From positions 272,062 to 336,061 of the forward strand of contig CH003364.1 in the NCBI GenBank assembly GCA_000149265.1: a stretch of DNA of 64,000 bases, in the 5' to 3' direction. This document shows, piece after piece, positions 1 through 12,300 of the stretch (its first letter is position 1; each line of letters begins with the position of its first letter). The stretch comes from Ciona savignyi. Its lineage: Eukaryota; Chordata; Ascidiacea; Phlebobranchia; Cionidae. The position numbers were made by a program, and so were the translations under genes. The notes under the pieces were generated by a model. The model did no database searches. It was not told where the DNA came from and saw only the letters and a program-made list of their open reading frames with translations.

Positions 1-229
1 TCCCACCAAGTTGAAAATAAACTGCAGTTTTACGAATTTTTGTCGCAATATTAAAAGCAACACATGTATGACCTTGCTATCTTACATTGAATGAACTGCA
101 ACTGACTGCAAAGCAATATTTTGTCAGATAAAAGTATTGAAGGTTACTATCAACCTATGTTCGCATGCCAAATTTGCTTGATGTTATACCGACAAAAATA
201 AAAAGAAACTGCTGTTTCCCGAATTCTTG

Positions 230-895
230 GCCGATCATTAAAAGAAACATGTGCATGAGTTAGTTATCGAAGAAATAAACGATTTACATCGAAAATCGCA
301 TTCTCGTAAGGCAAAACCTTATAGCCATCAATTGGGTTACATGAAAGAGCTTTACCAATCATCTTTTTAGTATTTCTTAACGTATCGAAATGAAACAAAC
401 TGTGCTGCGTTCACAAGGCAAATACACATTGATTGGTATAAAATATATCCACGTTGCTCAAGAAATAAACGATTTGCATCGAAAATCGCATGCTCGTAAG
501 GCAAAACCTTATAGCCGTCAATCGGGTTACATGAAAGAGCTTGACCAATCATCCTTTTAGTATTTCTTAACGTATTCAAATTAAACAAACTTTGTTGCAT
601 TCACAAGGCAAATACACATTGATTGGTATATAATATGTCCCCATTGCTCAAGAAATAAACGATTTACATCGAAAATTGCATGTTCGCATAGCTGTCAATC
701 AGGTTTCATATAAAACGCTTGACCCAGCACTGTATTTCTTAACGTATCGAAATAAAACAAACTGTGTTGCATTCAAAAGTCAAATACGCATTGATTGGTA
801 TAAAATATATCCACGTTGCTCAAGAAATAAACGATTTGCATCGAATATTTTATGTTCGCATAGCTATCAAACAGGTTTCATATAAATGGCTTGAC
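230..895. repeat. Tandem repeat, ~190-bp unit, about four copies
   Basis: The word AGAAATAAACGATTT recurs at 271, 461, 651 and 823, giving periods of 190, 190 and 172 bases. Other shared words (ATTGATTGGTATA, TTTCTTAACGTAT) keep the same spacing. Copies differ by scattered substitutions and one ~18-base deletion in the last unit. The short ORFs here are repeat by-products. No gene is seen in 1-1185. Confidence 0.8.
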
Positions 896-1185
896 CCAGT
901 CTGTTTTTGTACTTTTTAACGTAATGAAATAATACAAACGTGACTGAATTATTAGTTAACCAATACAGATTACAGAAATTTACCGTGGTTCTAAGGACGC
1001 TGTCTTAACGGCATACCATTCGACCAAATACTAGGACTTGTTACGTTGCACTTGAAAAAAGTAAAATATTGACTAAAACAGGCATAAAACGTTTTAATGT
1101 TGTCTTACAGGAAATCACTATGCAGTCAGTTATAGTGTATTGCAAGTTTGATATCTAACTCGTACATATGCTGTGAGCTCGACAT

Positions 1186-1420
1186 AATGCCGCTAGTTAA
1201 TCGGTTGTGTCCTTGGGAAAGGCACTTTACGGACATTGCCTGAACCCAGCGGATTAATGGGTTCAACCAAATTAAAGAAACGTGCCTTATACCATATACA
1301 ACATACTACAATAGCTCCGGTAACCCAACGGTGGGCGCGAGGTGATCTGACTATTGCTCGTGTGTTAACCCCCTTGGTTTTTCCATTCACGGGAATAAAC
1401 ATGAATATCCTATTCTAACG
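1186..1420 (+). mobile_element. tRNA-derived SINE (family A), 5'-truncated copy
   Basis: Member of the commonest interspersed repeat in the window. Family body in order: GTTGTGTCCTTGGGCAAGG, a GGACATTGCCTGAACCCAG-like block, a CACACTGCAATAGCTCCGG block, the CGACGGTGGGCGCGAGGTGA block, and a tail ending GGGATAAACATGAATATCC. Full copies start with a tRNA-like head (TTAGTGCGTCGC as A box, GGTTCGAAACTG as B box). This copy lacks most of the head. A SINE of this kind is known in Ciona; I matched on copies within the window only. Confidence 0.8.
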
Positions 1421-1527
1421 TTGTAATCAAAAATTCAACACCATACTTGAATACATTTATTAAGAGATATCAAACGTCTTCCACAAAACAGAGCATAAAC
1501 GATTGTTGAAGGGCTATGTGGCCAATA

Positions 1528-2570
1528 TTACAAAGGTTTAATCAATACACTACGCAAAATACTTTTCAAATAGCATACACAGTTAGACAGGCTTCTACGC
1601 TTCTTCATCGGAATCAGTTGTGTATAATGTAGACGTTCTAAAATGTCGTCGACGGACTCCAACGAATGATCGGTGATTTGTTTGTGATCTTGTGATATTT
1701 TCCGAATATTTTCAAGGCCCAACAATTCGTTAAGTGCATGTGTCCATGATTTAAATGGTTCGGCACTTGCTAAACATTTTCTAGATCACTTTGATTATTT
1801 CAAGTCGCAGTTGGTGGGATAAGAGGTAAGGTTGAGAAATTCTTGGATTATGCTTGTTACAGCTTTATTTGTTCAGACAATTTGATCTTGATAGTGCACA
1901 ATAACACTTCTTGCATCATATAGTAGTAATGTAACTTCAGGGCATACTCTTCTTCCCAGGTCAAAGGTGCAACACCAGACGCATTAGAATTCGTTTCCTC
2001 TAACATGGCCGAAGCAGTAATGGTTTCTGCAAGTAATTATTTTATAAGTGTGATGTATTATTTTTGTGGATCTGATGCAAACAACATAAAAGGCTAGTAT
2101 AAAAATACCGGTAGATAAGCAATTGCAACATAACAAGAAATATTTGTCACAACTTGTTACCTTACGGTAATAAGAATACTTCTACAAAAAAGTGGTTATT
2201 TTCCAAATGAAGAAACTTTAACTAGATATATATGTACTAGGGTATGAGGAAAAATGTCAAATTCTGATTGGGATTCTTTGAGTAAGTGGTTTGCTTTGTT
2301 TAGCTTATTGACAAATGATGTGGCTTAAACAAATGAAAAAATGTCAATATGAGTATGTGACATTTATTCTTAACACTATAGACCTTACCCCATTTTTTTG
2401 ATGCGGTTTCCATAATGAAGAAGAGCATAAGTTAAAAGAACAGTTCGATTTTCAGGGTTCATTTCTTTGGACATTTTTTCAAAATTCCAAATCAAGTAGG
2501 ACCACAGATGTTCCACCGTTTCACCTTCTATCAAACCAAAACCAGGATGCCGCCTTGAACTGTACTCCAG
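1528..2570 (-). pseudogene. KDZ-superfamily (Kyakuja/Dileera/Zisupton-like) transposase remnant
   Basis: Three minus-strand blocks look like pieces of a KDZ-type transposase. Block 1 (2389-2570) follows a good acceptor (TTATTGCAG) and contains GFGLIEGETVEHLWSYL, then KEMNPENRTVLLTYALLHYG, very like the conserved GFGL-DGE--ERLWSYL and KEM--HR--LLT-ALLHYG core of that superfamily. Block 2 (about 1860-2018) also follows an acceptor (TTACTTGCAG) and contains a TWEEEYALKL-like stretch. Block 3 (about 1560-1770) includes LNELLGLENIRK. Reading phases between blocks 1 and 2 do not match, block 2 ends in a stop, and no catalytic core upstream was found within the window. I call it a decayed 3' fragment; a domesticated exon set is less likely. 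Confidence 0.6.
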
Positions 2571-2984
2571 CTGCAATAAATAACAGAAATATTATATTTA
2601 AGAATTAAGAAAAAGTTGTAAGATGTTTAAAATACCAATTAACATAAACAATTCGTACATATATACTTGGACAAGGGACTTACTTGACATGATTAACTGC
2701 GGCCATATCCACGAAAAACAGGCGCTGCGAATTCAAACCAACACAACAATTTTTCATTCTTCTTGTTCTAATGGGACAAAGCATAACCATTATATATATA
2801 TATATATTGTAACAAAGGATAATAAATATTGAAATTACTTCAAGGAGTTTCTTCACTTTATTGCAGGCAATGTCATGTTATAGGTTACAGGCAATGTCCA
2901 AACACTTTTACAACATCATTGTCTTTAACTTTTTAAGCAATTTTTGCTTAATCCATACTGCCTATCAGAATCTGCATACCCAAC

Positions 2985-5222
2985 CTTACCCAGTATTGCC
3001 GTACAACCTCACCCAGTAATGGCGTACAACATCACCCAGTATTGCCGTATAACCTCACCCCGTATTGCCATACAACCTCACCCAGTAATGACGTACAACC
3101 TTACCCAGTATTGACGTAAAACCTCACCCAGTATTGCCGCACAACCTCACACTTCACCCAGTATTGCCGTACAACCTCATCCAGTATTGCCGTACAACCT
3201 CACCCAGTACTGCCGTACAACCTCACCCAGTATTGCTGTACAACCTCACCCAGTATTGCTGTACAGCCTCACCCAGTATTGCCGTACAACCTCATCCTGT
3301 AATGCCGTACAACCTCACCCAGTATTGCCGTACAAACTCACCCAGTATTGCCGCACAACCTCACTCAGTATTGTTGTACAATCTCACCCATTATTGCCGT
3401 ATGATACAACATCACCCAGTAATGCCGTACAACCTCGCCAGTATTGCTACACAACCTCACACCTTACCCAGTATTGCCATACAACCTCACCCAGTACTGC
3501 CGTACAACCTCACCCAGTATTGCTGTACAACCTCACCCAGTATTGCTGTACAGCCTCACCCAGTATTGCCGTACACCCTTACCCAGTACTGCCGTACAAC
3601 CTCACCCAGTATTGCTGTACAACCTCACCCAGTATTGCTGTACAACCTCACCCAGTATTGCTGTACAGCCTCACCCAGTATTGCCGTACAACCTCACCCA
3701 GTACTGCCGTACAACCTCACCCAGTATTGCTGTACAACCTCACCCAGTATTGCTGTACAACCTCACCCAGTATTGCCGTACAAACTCACCCAGTATTGCT
3801 GTACAGCCTCACCCAGTATTGCCGTACAACCTAACCCAGTATTGCCGCACAACCTTACTCAGTATTGTTGTACAACCTCACCCATTATTGCCATATGATA
3901 CAACATCACCCAGTATTGCCGTACAACCTCGCCAGTATTGCTACACAACCTCACACCTCACCCAGTACTGCCATACAACCTCACCCAGTATTGCTTTACA
4001 GCCTCACCCAGTATTGCCGTAAAACCTCACCCTGTAATGCCGCACAACCTCACCTAGTATTGCCCTAAAACCTCGCACCTCACCCAGTACTGCCGTACAA
4101 CCTCACCAAGTACTGCCGTACAACCTCACCCAGTACTGCCGTACAACCTCACCCAGTATTGCTGTACAGCCTCACCCAGTATTGCCGTACAACCTCACCC
4201 TGTAATGCCGCACAACCTCACCCAGTATTGCCGCACAACCTCACACCTTACCCAGTATTGTCATACAACCTCACCTAGTATTGCCCTAAAACCTCGCACC
4301 TCACCCAGTACTGCCGTACAACCTCACCAAGTACTGCCGTACAACCTCACCCAGTACTGCCGTACAACCTCACCCAGTATTGCTGTACAGCCTCACCCAG
4401 TATTGCTGTACAACCTCACCCAGTATTGCCGTACAACTTCAGCCAGTATTGCTGTACATCCTCACCCAGTATTGCCGTAAAAGCTTACCCAGTATTGCCG
4501 TACAACCTCACCCTGTATTGCCGCACAACCTCACCCAGTATTGCCATACCAGCTTACCCAGTATTGCCGTACAACCTCACCCAGTATTGCCGCACAACCT
4601 CACCCAGTATTGATGTACAACCTCACCCAGTATTGCCATACAACCACACCCAGTATCAACACACAACCTCATCCGGTATTGAGTATTGACATGCAACCTC
4701 ACCCAGTATTGCCATACAAACTCACCCAGTATTGACATACAAACTCACCCAGTATTGCCGCACAACTTTACCCACTATTGCCGTATGGTGCAACATCACC
4801 CAGTGTTGCCGCACAACCTCACCCAGTATTGATGTACAACCTCACCCAGTATTGCCATACAACCACACCCAGTATTGCCGTGCAACATCACCTGGTATTG
4901 CCATGCAACCTCACCCAGTATTACCGTACAACCTAAACCATTATTGCCTTATACCATCACCAAGCATTGCCGTACAACATAACCCAGTATTGCCGTGCAA
5001 CATCACCTGGTGTTGCCATGCAACCTCAACCAGTATTGCCGTAATACATTACCCAGTATTGCCGCACAACCTTACCGACTATTGGCACACAATCTTTCCC
5101 AGTATTGCCGGAAACATCAGACAGATTGGGATACAACCTCACTCAGTATTGCTACATAACATTACTCAGTATTGCCGTACAACCTTACCCAGTATTGAGA
5201 CACCTCAACCAGTATTGCCCCG
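2985..5222. repeat. Satellite/minisatellite array with a 23-bp unit
   Basis: About 95 head-to-tail copies of a unit built from CCTCACCCAGTATTGC plus CGTACAA (23 bases together). Variants are mostly C/T transitions (TTGCCG, TTGCTG) and CGCACAA or CATACAA; some units have insertions such as GTATGATACAACATC. Higher-order blocks repeat, for example 3360-3480 with 3840-3960 and 4040-4140 with 4270-4360. Divergence rises toward 4700-5222. Because 23 is not a multiple of 3, every plus frame reads the same 23-residue cycle (HPVLPYNLTQYCRTTSPSIA...). The long ORFs at 3134-5232 are therefore artefacts. Confidence 0.95.
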
Positions 5223-5472
5223 GTACCTCTAAATACTACAGGACCGCTTGGACCGCTTGGACCGCTTGGAGCGCATGGAGCGCTTAAATCGCTTGGATCG
5301 CTTACTATGCTTCGTAATTACAAAAGCCATGATAGTAATGTTAGGGTTGGGGTTAAAGTTAGTTCTGGGGTTGAGATTAGTGTTTGGGACAGGGTTAGAA
5401 TTACTTTCCATAGCAATATAAGTGATCCAAGCGATCCAAGCGCTCCAAGCGGTCCTGTAGTATTTAGAGGCA
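5222..5472. mobile_element. Inverted-repeat element (MITE-like) inside the satellite
   Basis: Left arm CCTCTAAATACTACAGGACC, followed by several GCTTGGACC steps, is mirrored on the right by CCAAGCGGTCCTGTAGTATT and TAGAGG. Satellite sequence resumes on both sides (AGTATTGCCCC on the left, CCGTATTGCCCTACAACCTC on the right), so the element interrupts the array. Its centre (about 5340-5400) contains GGGGTTGAGATTAGTG, which is also the core of the palindromic MITE family at 7085, 18474, 38093 and 61368. No coding content. Confidence 0.75.
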
Positions 5473-6065
5473 CCCGTATTGCCCTACAACCTCACCAAAT
5501 ATTGCCGTACAACACTAAGTTCATTGTTTACACAAAACTAGCCTAGTGATGCTATAATGTCAGCACACAATCTTACCTAGTAGTAGCAAACGATTTCCAC
5601 GATGTTGTCACAGACATCTTCGGCCACAGTATTAGCCGGCAACCTTAACCGGTCGCTTAACATTTTACTAATACCTGTACTTTTTAATATGTACGACACT
5701 AAAATAACGGTAACTGCCTAATTAAACATGCTAAAATGGAATTCTAACTAATCCTCCGAAGCTTTTCAGGCTACACCAACGTACGCTACCACACACTGTT
5801 TAATCTGAAAATAAGTCATGCGTAACCATTGTGATGATTTTACAAAATATGGCGATCAACCATAATATGCTTAATCGCCGTACCATGTGGTATGAAAATA
5901 CGACCATAGCTGCATACTATGCGCTAATCATACCAAACCATGTCCCATACTATGGGCTAATCCGTAACGAATCGGGTGTCGTTTTGCCGTCTTTTCCTGT
6001 TCATGTGTCTAGATTTGATTCGTTTTCCATTTTTTATACCGGGGCAAAAAATGAATAAACTAAAC

Positions 6066-6101
6066 CATAGATACTACATTAACTTTAATGTAGTATCTAT
6101 G
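6066..6101. other. Near-perfect 17-bp-arm hairpin
   Basis: CATAGATACTACATTAA is followed after two bases by its exact reverse complement. It lies about 220 bases upstream of the TMEM59-like start codon. Either an old palindromic insertion or a structured element; nothing indicates function. Confidence 0.7.
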
Positions 6102-6323
6102 ACTAAACTTAACCTAAAAATGAATAAACTAATAAATAATTATTTTAAACCGGATGTCTATATTGTATTTAAATCGCTAGGTGTCAGCAGGGACAGATTA
6201 ATAACAAAGTGTTTCATTGACCGAGTTTTTCCAACAATAACAGCTGCTGGTAGGAGAACGAAAACGAGGACGAAAGAGTCACAATCTTTAACTGTCGTCT
6301 TTAAACTTTAAGGCAGAAAGACA

Positions 6324-9300
6324 ATGTTTATTAATTACGTTATTGTGGTTTTACTTTTGTGTGTAAATGATGTCGTGTTTAGCACGAAAGCTTTCGAGAA
6401 TCTTCGACGAGAAGGCACAGATTGCAATGAAGCATGTATAGCCAACATGGTATGTACGGACATTTTATTTGTAAATTTAATTTTATCACGCTTGCTAATT
6501 TAAGCTATTTACAATGTGTGACTGTAAGAAAAATCTGTGTCTTCGGGAAAATATGGCAGATGTTTATATTATATGAATGATTGATAATGGAGGCTTCACT
6601 AATCTGTGCGGCAGCGTGGCGGGACAACAACTGGATCCATGTTGAAAAATTTCGTTTTCTGTACGCCGTTTTTTTGCACCAACATTTTTTAACCTAAATT
6701 TTGCGCCACGCCAGCAATAATAATTTGCGCCACCACAAACGAAGTTGCATCATTTTCAATAAAAACTTTAAAATATAAAGCTTAAAGTATCAAAAATACT
6801 AACATAAATGAAAGGAGGTGTAGTCACGCCACATCAGCATGATTTTTGGAGTTTTCTGCGCCAATACCCGAAAAAGTAGACCGTGCTCCACGCCAGATAT
6901 ATCCGGCGCATCATACAAATTTTCCAGTAGGGAACTGTATCACGAGCGGGACAAGGGCAACACTAAAAGGAGAGAAAGCGGGAANNNNNNNNNNNNNNNN
7001 NNNNNNNNNNNNNNNNNNNNNNNNNNNNNNNNNNNNNNNNNNNNNNNNNNNNNNNNNNNNNNNNNNNNNNNNNNNNNNNNNNNNCCGGAAGGAGGGAAAC
7101 TGCAGAGTAAAATTACAGAAACTAATTTAAACACTCCCCTAATCACTAATCTTAACCCCAGAACTAACCCTAACTCCAACCCCATGTTAAAACTGACTCT
7201 AATGTGATAATCTTTATTTTTTGTGCAGTTTCCCTCTTAGTTTTTCCCTTTTTCCGCGGGGAAAACTAAAAGGAGGGAAACTGCACACTAAAATCTAGAT
7301 TATGACATTAGAGTTATTTTTAAACATGAGGTTGGAGTTAGGGTTGGTTCTGGGGTTGAGATTAGTGTTTAGGGCAGGGTTTAAATTAGTTTTCGTAATA
7401 TTAGTGTGACGTTTACCTCCTTCTCTTCGTCCCATATGAGCAGGACAGGGTATATCATGATGTAACATCCTGGCCCGCTGTTCTGCAGATTAGTGGAGCC
7501 CGATAACGGGGTGTAATCATCTCTAAATTAAATAATATGATAATATCAGGATGATACTGAATTGAAAATTTACCAGCACTCAATTGGAAAGTGTTTCATA
7601 TTATTTCCTGCTATTTTTACAAGAATTTAGAAATTCAATAACCCCTGTTATAAAATTTACTCAATTTGATATGTTTTTTTTTTCTTAAAATATTTGATTT
7701 TGAAAATGTTTAGGCTGAATACTGATCACCAAAATGAAGATTAGGGCATTAGAGTTAGTTTAAAATATGGGGTTAAAGTTAATAATGTAAGATTTGTTAT
7801 AATACCAGATTTAAACAGTTGTTATGTCATACAAACTACAGTTGCAAGTTATTTTTACTTCCATTACTTGGGTGAGGTTCCAGACGCGAGTAAATTCTTA
7901 CTCGCCGGAAATTTGATAGATTTTTGGCCCTGTAAACCCAACCAAAGGAAAACCATAATATAAACCTTTGATTGTTTATCAGAGCTTTTTTTAATGTGAA
8001 GTTCTGCTAATTAAATAAACAACGCTTTAGTTATGCACAAGTGCTTTACCTACAGGATAGAATATGATAGAATATTCATGTTAATTCCTGTGAGGGGGAA
8101 TATGCAAAAGACGTTACCACACAGGCAATTGTCAGATTACCTCGCAACGACCGTCCGATTACCAAAGCTAATTCAGTGTGTTGTTTATGATTAAGACATT
8201 CCCTTAATTTAGTAGAACCCTTCGTTTAACTGAGTTTAGGCATTGTTTGTAAAGTGCCATGCCCAAGGACACAACCAACAAGCTAGCGAGCAGTTCCGAA
8301 ACCGCAACCCTTCGGTTGAAAAGTGCGAACCAACCAAGACTAAGCTGTCATTACAGACTTCTTACTTGGCTTAAATACAAATATTTTTCAGGATGAATCA
8401 TCAGTGTCTGCATGTAAACGAGGTTGTAGGTTGTTTACAATATGTGAATGGATGACAACTCCGACAAATATAACATCATCGTTGCAAGAATGCACTTCCG
8501 GTACGTAAACATACCTATTACCAACCAAGACCTGAGAATTTGTTAAAAAAGACAAAAACTTTACATTTAATAATGCATATTAATCCCATAAACACTTGCT
8601 GTATGTGAATCTGTGTTCTTTGGCAAACATGCAGCATATAGATTTTGCATTGGTAAATTTTGATTAAATTGAATTGTTCAAAAACTTTTATCGGTAATAA
8701 GAATTGTGCTTGTAGAACTTGTGACCCAGGCAATCACCAATCCCCTTTGCCTAGATAAGATTTCCACAAACATATTAAGTTTTCACATATATGTTCAATT
8801 TTATAACGGTAATGCCAATCTTCTTCATGACTTTTCACTTTAGGTATGATTATGAAAGATGAAAAAAATGCCAAATTTAAAGGTTTTAAAGTGCTCTTTT
8901 AATTATAAAAATAAATATTTGACATTTTATTTAAAACCTACCACACCTTTTCATATGGCGTAAAGACAGCTATTTGAGCTTGCTTTAACCCAGTTGTGAA
9001 CATCTCTATGCTATATTAAATTTATTTTTCATACTGTACCCCCATCCTCTTGTGCTAATAAACCATTTTCACGGTTTAATTAACAGCCTGTGATGAAGCC
9101 TACCCTTCAGACTCGAGTGCTTGTACATTTGGTTGTCAAAGCTCAGTGCCAAGTGCAAGGAAAAGACAGAACATGGTATGGTGGTAGACTAGTAGATATA
9201 AACCGATTTGTTGTCCTTAGCCAGTAGGAGATTTGGCGGCCGCGTCCGCTATATTTATTTTAATCTATCCCTATTTAAAAGGATGTGTTTTAATGACTGT

Positions 9301-12300
9301 CCTTTTTGTCATTTTTTATTTCCCATGATTTACTTCCCTTGTCATAATTAACATTGGGCAAAAACTGAAATAAACTAAATAAACTAGACTTGAAGTATTA
9401 TAAAGATGCTTAACCAAATTGTGTGTATGTACTACCAAATAAAAATTGCTTTAAAAGCAGACTTTGTAACTAGAGCTGGGCATAATTACGAAGTTAGGTT
9501 CAGTTACGTAATTACGGACGTCGGAATTATGTTATGTTAGTCAAATCAAAATTACGTAATTACGCATCTGTCCACAATTATTTAAACGGGAATTGCCTGT
9601 CGTTGTAAATATATTTTCTGAGCAATTCCTTGTTTTAGTCTTAGCAAATTAAGTCTGTTTTTTTATTTTTATTCAAGTAAAATAGTTTGAACCACCGATA
9701 GAAATAATCCAAATAGCGGTAAATAAACATGATATTGGATTCTCGCCAAATTTATTATCAGTAATCAATGCGACAAAACAAAAGGCAACGCCGTCCCAAT
9801 CTGCGGTTTGTTTACTTGTGTTAGTGTTTGTTTCAACTAAGGACGAACGAACAGTTTAGACTTTTAAGTCTCTGTAGTTGACTTTTTCATTCTCTTTGTC
9901 TATCATCAAAATCCATCGAAAAAACACGATAATTTTTGGGATGTTTGTTTAAATAACAATGCCGTCATAAAAATTAAGGAATTACTTAACTGAGGCGGCG
10001 CAATTCCGTAATACAACTTTAATCAATTACGTCCAGCTCTATTTGTAACACTACCATTGTAAATTTTGTGTTTTATCACTTTTGAATTAAACAGTTTCCA
10101 ATTGAGAAGATTGTGACGTCTTTAGTTCTAAATGAGACACACTTTTTTAAAATAACCGTGACTGCCCATGCAGAGAATTGTTTAACTGACTTACTTATCA
10201 TTTATGATCAAAGAATTCCAAAACCATTATTAGAACCTAAGTATGCAATTTACTTATTGTAATTTTTGTTTTCCAGTTGGTTGCAGCAGAATCAAATATA
10301 AAACTAGTTCAACCAAATGAGGAACAAACACAAGATATGTTATTTCCATCTAGTGATGATCTTTTTAATCAAGTAAGGCTTTCTTGAATTTTATTTTCTG
10401 ATTTTATTTCAGTTTTAATGCAAAGTGTTTTTACCAATCTTAACAAGGTATGACAAAATTATAGTTACCCCAACTCATGCTCTCTTTGTGGTCCTAATCT
10501 TGACTTTAACTGAAATAAGAATTCTCCTTCTATAAGACACCTGTATTGTTGCATTAAAAGATAATATATAAATTTGTAATGCCTAAAATCATGTCTGTCC
10601 TATTAGCTCTGAGAGTTCCAATCAATTAGAACTATGTTAATGGTTCCAAAGTGTTATGCCTCTTTTTACAATAGCAGTATTGTTTTGTGAAAGTTAGCTA
10701 GGTGTTTAATTTGAATGGGAACAAGTCTACCAAGGTAATAACTTTGTCCAAAAACATTTCTTAATAAAGTATTGGCACTGCTTTAGTAGTGCGGATTTTG
10801 TTTCTTTAATATGGGTGTGGGATTGAGGGTACCATGGGCATGACATTCCTACTCATTTACATGGTTCGATGAGAGCCACTCCCTTTATACAGAGCTTGCT
10901 TCAGCAATGTGTATCTAGTAATGGCAAGAGAATAAAAGCAACAATGATCAAAAAAATAAAAATTATCACCAGCTTTTCAAAAATACTCGGAAACTGGTCT
11001 AAACTCAAATAGTATTTTATTGGCACCAATTATTTACTAAAAAAGAATAAACTCAAAAATACCACAGTGAAAGTTAAAAGTTTTTTAAAATTGATTTTCG
11101 ATCTACGGTACAACAAACCTGGATTAAATTAAACAACTTTGGGAAAAACTTACATATCACAAGATCATGTTTGCATTTTACTCCAGTTATTGGGGTGCCC
11201 ATTTAGAAATGTGGCCTATTTTTCTTGTATTACCAGCTAACAGATGTGCGAAGTGGCAAAGCAAAGATGATTGGTTCTGAATTGCTTTATGCTAGTTTTT
11301 ATCGTACATATATTAATTGTTTATACATTATGAAGCATTGGTAACTTAATCATGGGCACATGGTGTTCTGACATAATTTCGAAAAATAATATAGTAATAA
11401 GAAATAGTAAAATTTTATAACAGTTTTTACCAAATAAAAAGGATTTTAGTTTTTTGCAAATTGTAATATTAAGGCTATTCGACACTTCGCTAATATAACA
11501 GTTTTTTTAATGCAATGTTATGTCAAATTTAGTAAGTTTCTAAATGTGTATTTTTGTGTGATTATTTCCACATCAAGTAGTAATTCACTTATTTTGGTCA
11601 ATTCACTTATTAAGGCAGGTTATTTCCAACTCAAAGAGTAGAACCGTAATTCACTTATTTTGGTGGAGTTATTTCAACCTCAAGTAGTAATTCACTTCAA
11701 ATTACCCTCCGTTTGTTTGTTCCAGTTATTCAACCATCCCGCTGTGCAAGCGACCGACAGAATCATGCAGAACATGATGCAAACAGCTTCAGATTCCTTT
11801 CAATTTCTCAATTCTTTCATGTCTTCACCTTCTGGGACCGAAATAATCGACATCAACCTCGGTGGTAGACACGAGGTCTTTGTTATTGAGGTGATTAGGC
11901 TGTTTTGTCTTGGCCGGGCCAAAAATCCATTGTAGTAGCCTAGCGCATCAATGCGAGTGATGCACACTGCAGGAGTACTCTTGCAAATATCAAACTAATT
12001 AAAAAGTGATAAAATAGGAAATAAAAAATATACGGGAATAAAAATCAAATCCTTATCATTGTGCCCGTTTGTATAACACATTTTATTATAACACACATTT
12101 TAAAGATTTACTTCCGTTACCCGCGCGAAAGATTTACTTGCGTTACTTGTGTAAACTTCCACAAATTGGGAGCTGTTTAAAAGCGGCGGTTGAATAAATG
12201 ATCAAAACGTCTTAGCTGTAATCAGGTGGAATTGTCAGAATAAGCACAATGTATAAGACATAGCGACAAATGTTCGTTAAGAAATTGCAAAAAAATCCTT

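Larger units (their letters stand above)
6590..7505. mobile_element. Composite inverted-end element in TMEM59 intron 1
   Basis: The left end GGAGGCTTCACTAATCTGTG plus CGGCAGCG is mirrored at the right by CGCTGTTCTGCAGATTAGTG plus GAGCCC. Related words (CTTTACTAATCTGCGG, GGGACAACA) open the minisatellite at 57175. Between the ends lie two copies of the palindromic GGGAAACTGC MITE and the gap. No transposase ORF is visible, but part of the interior is unsequenced. Confidence 0.5.

Noticed and set aside
2985..5222. Possible CRISPR-like array
   Set aside because: Direct head-to-tail units without unique spacers, in animal DNA.
3134..5232. Long overlapping plus-strand ORFs (up to 254 residues)
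   Set aside because: They are translations of the 23-bp satellite in all three phases; no splice structure or homology.
6839..7207. ORFs across the N run
   Set aside because: Translation through an assembly gap is meaningless.
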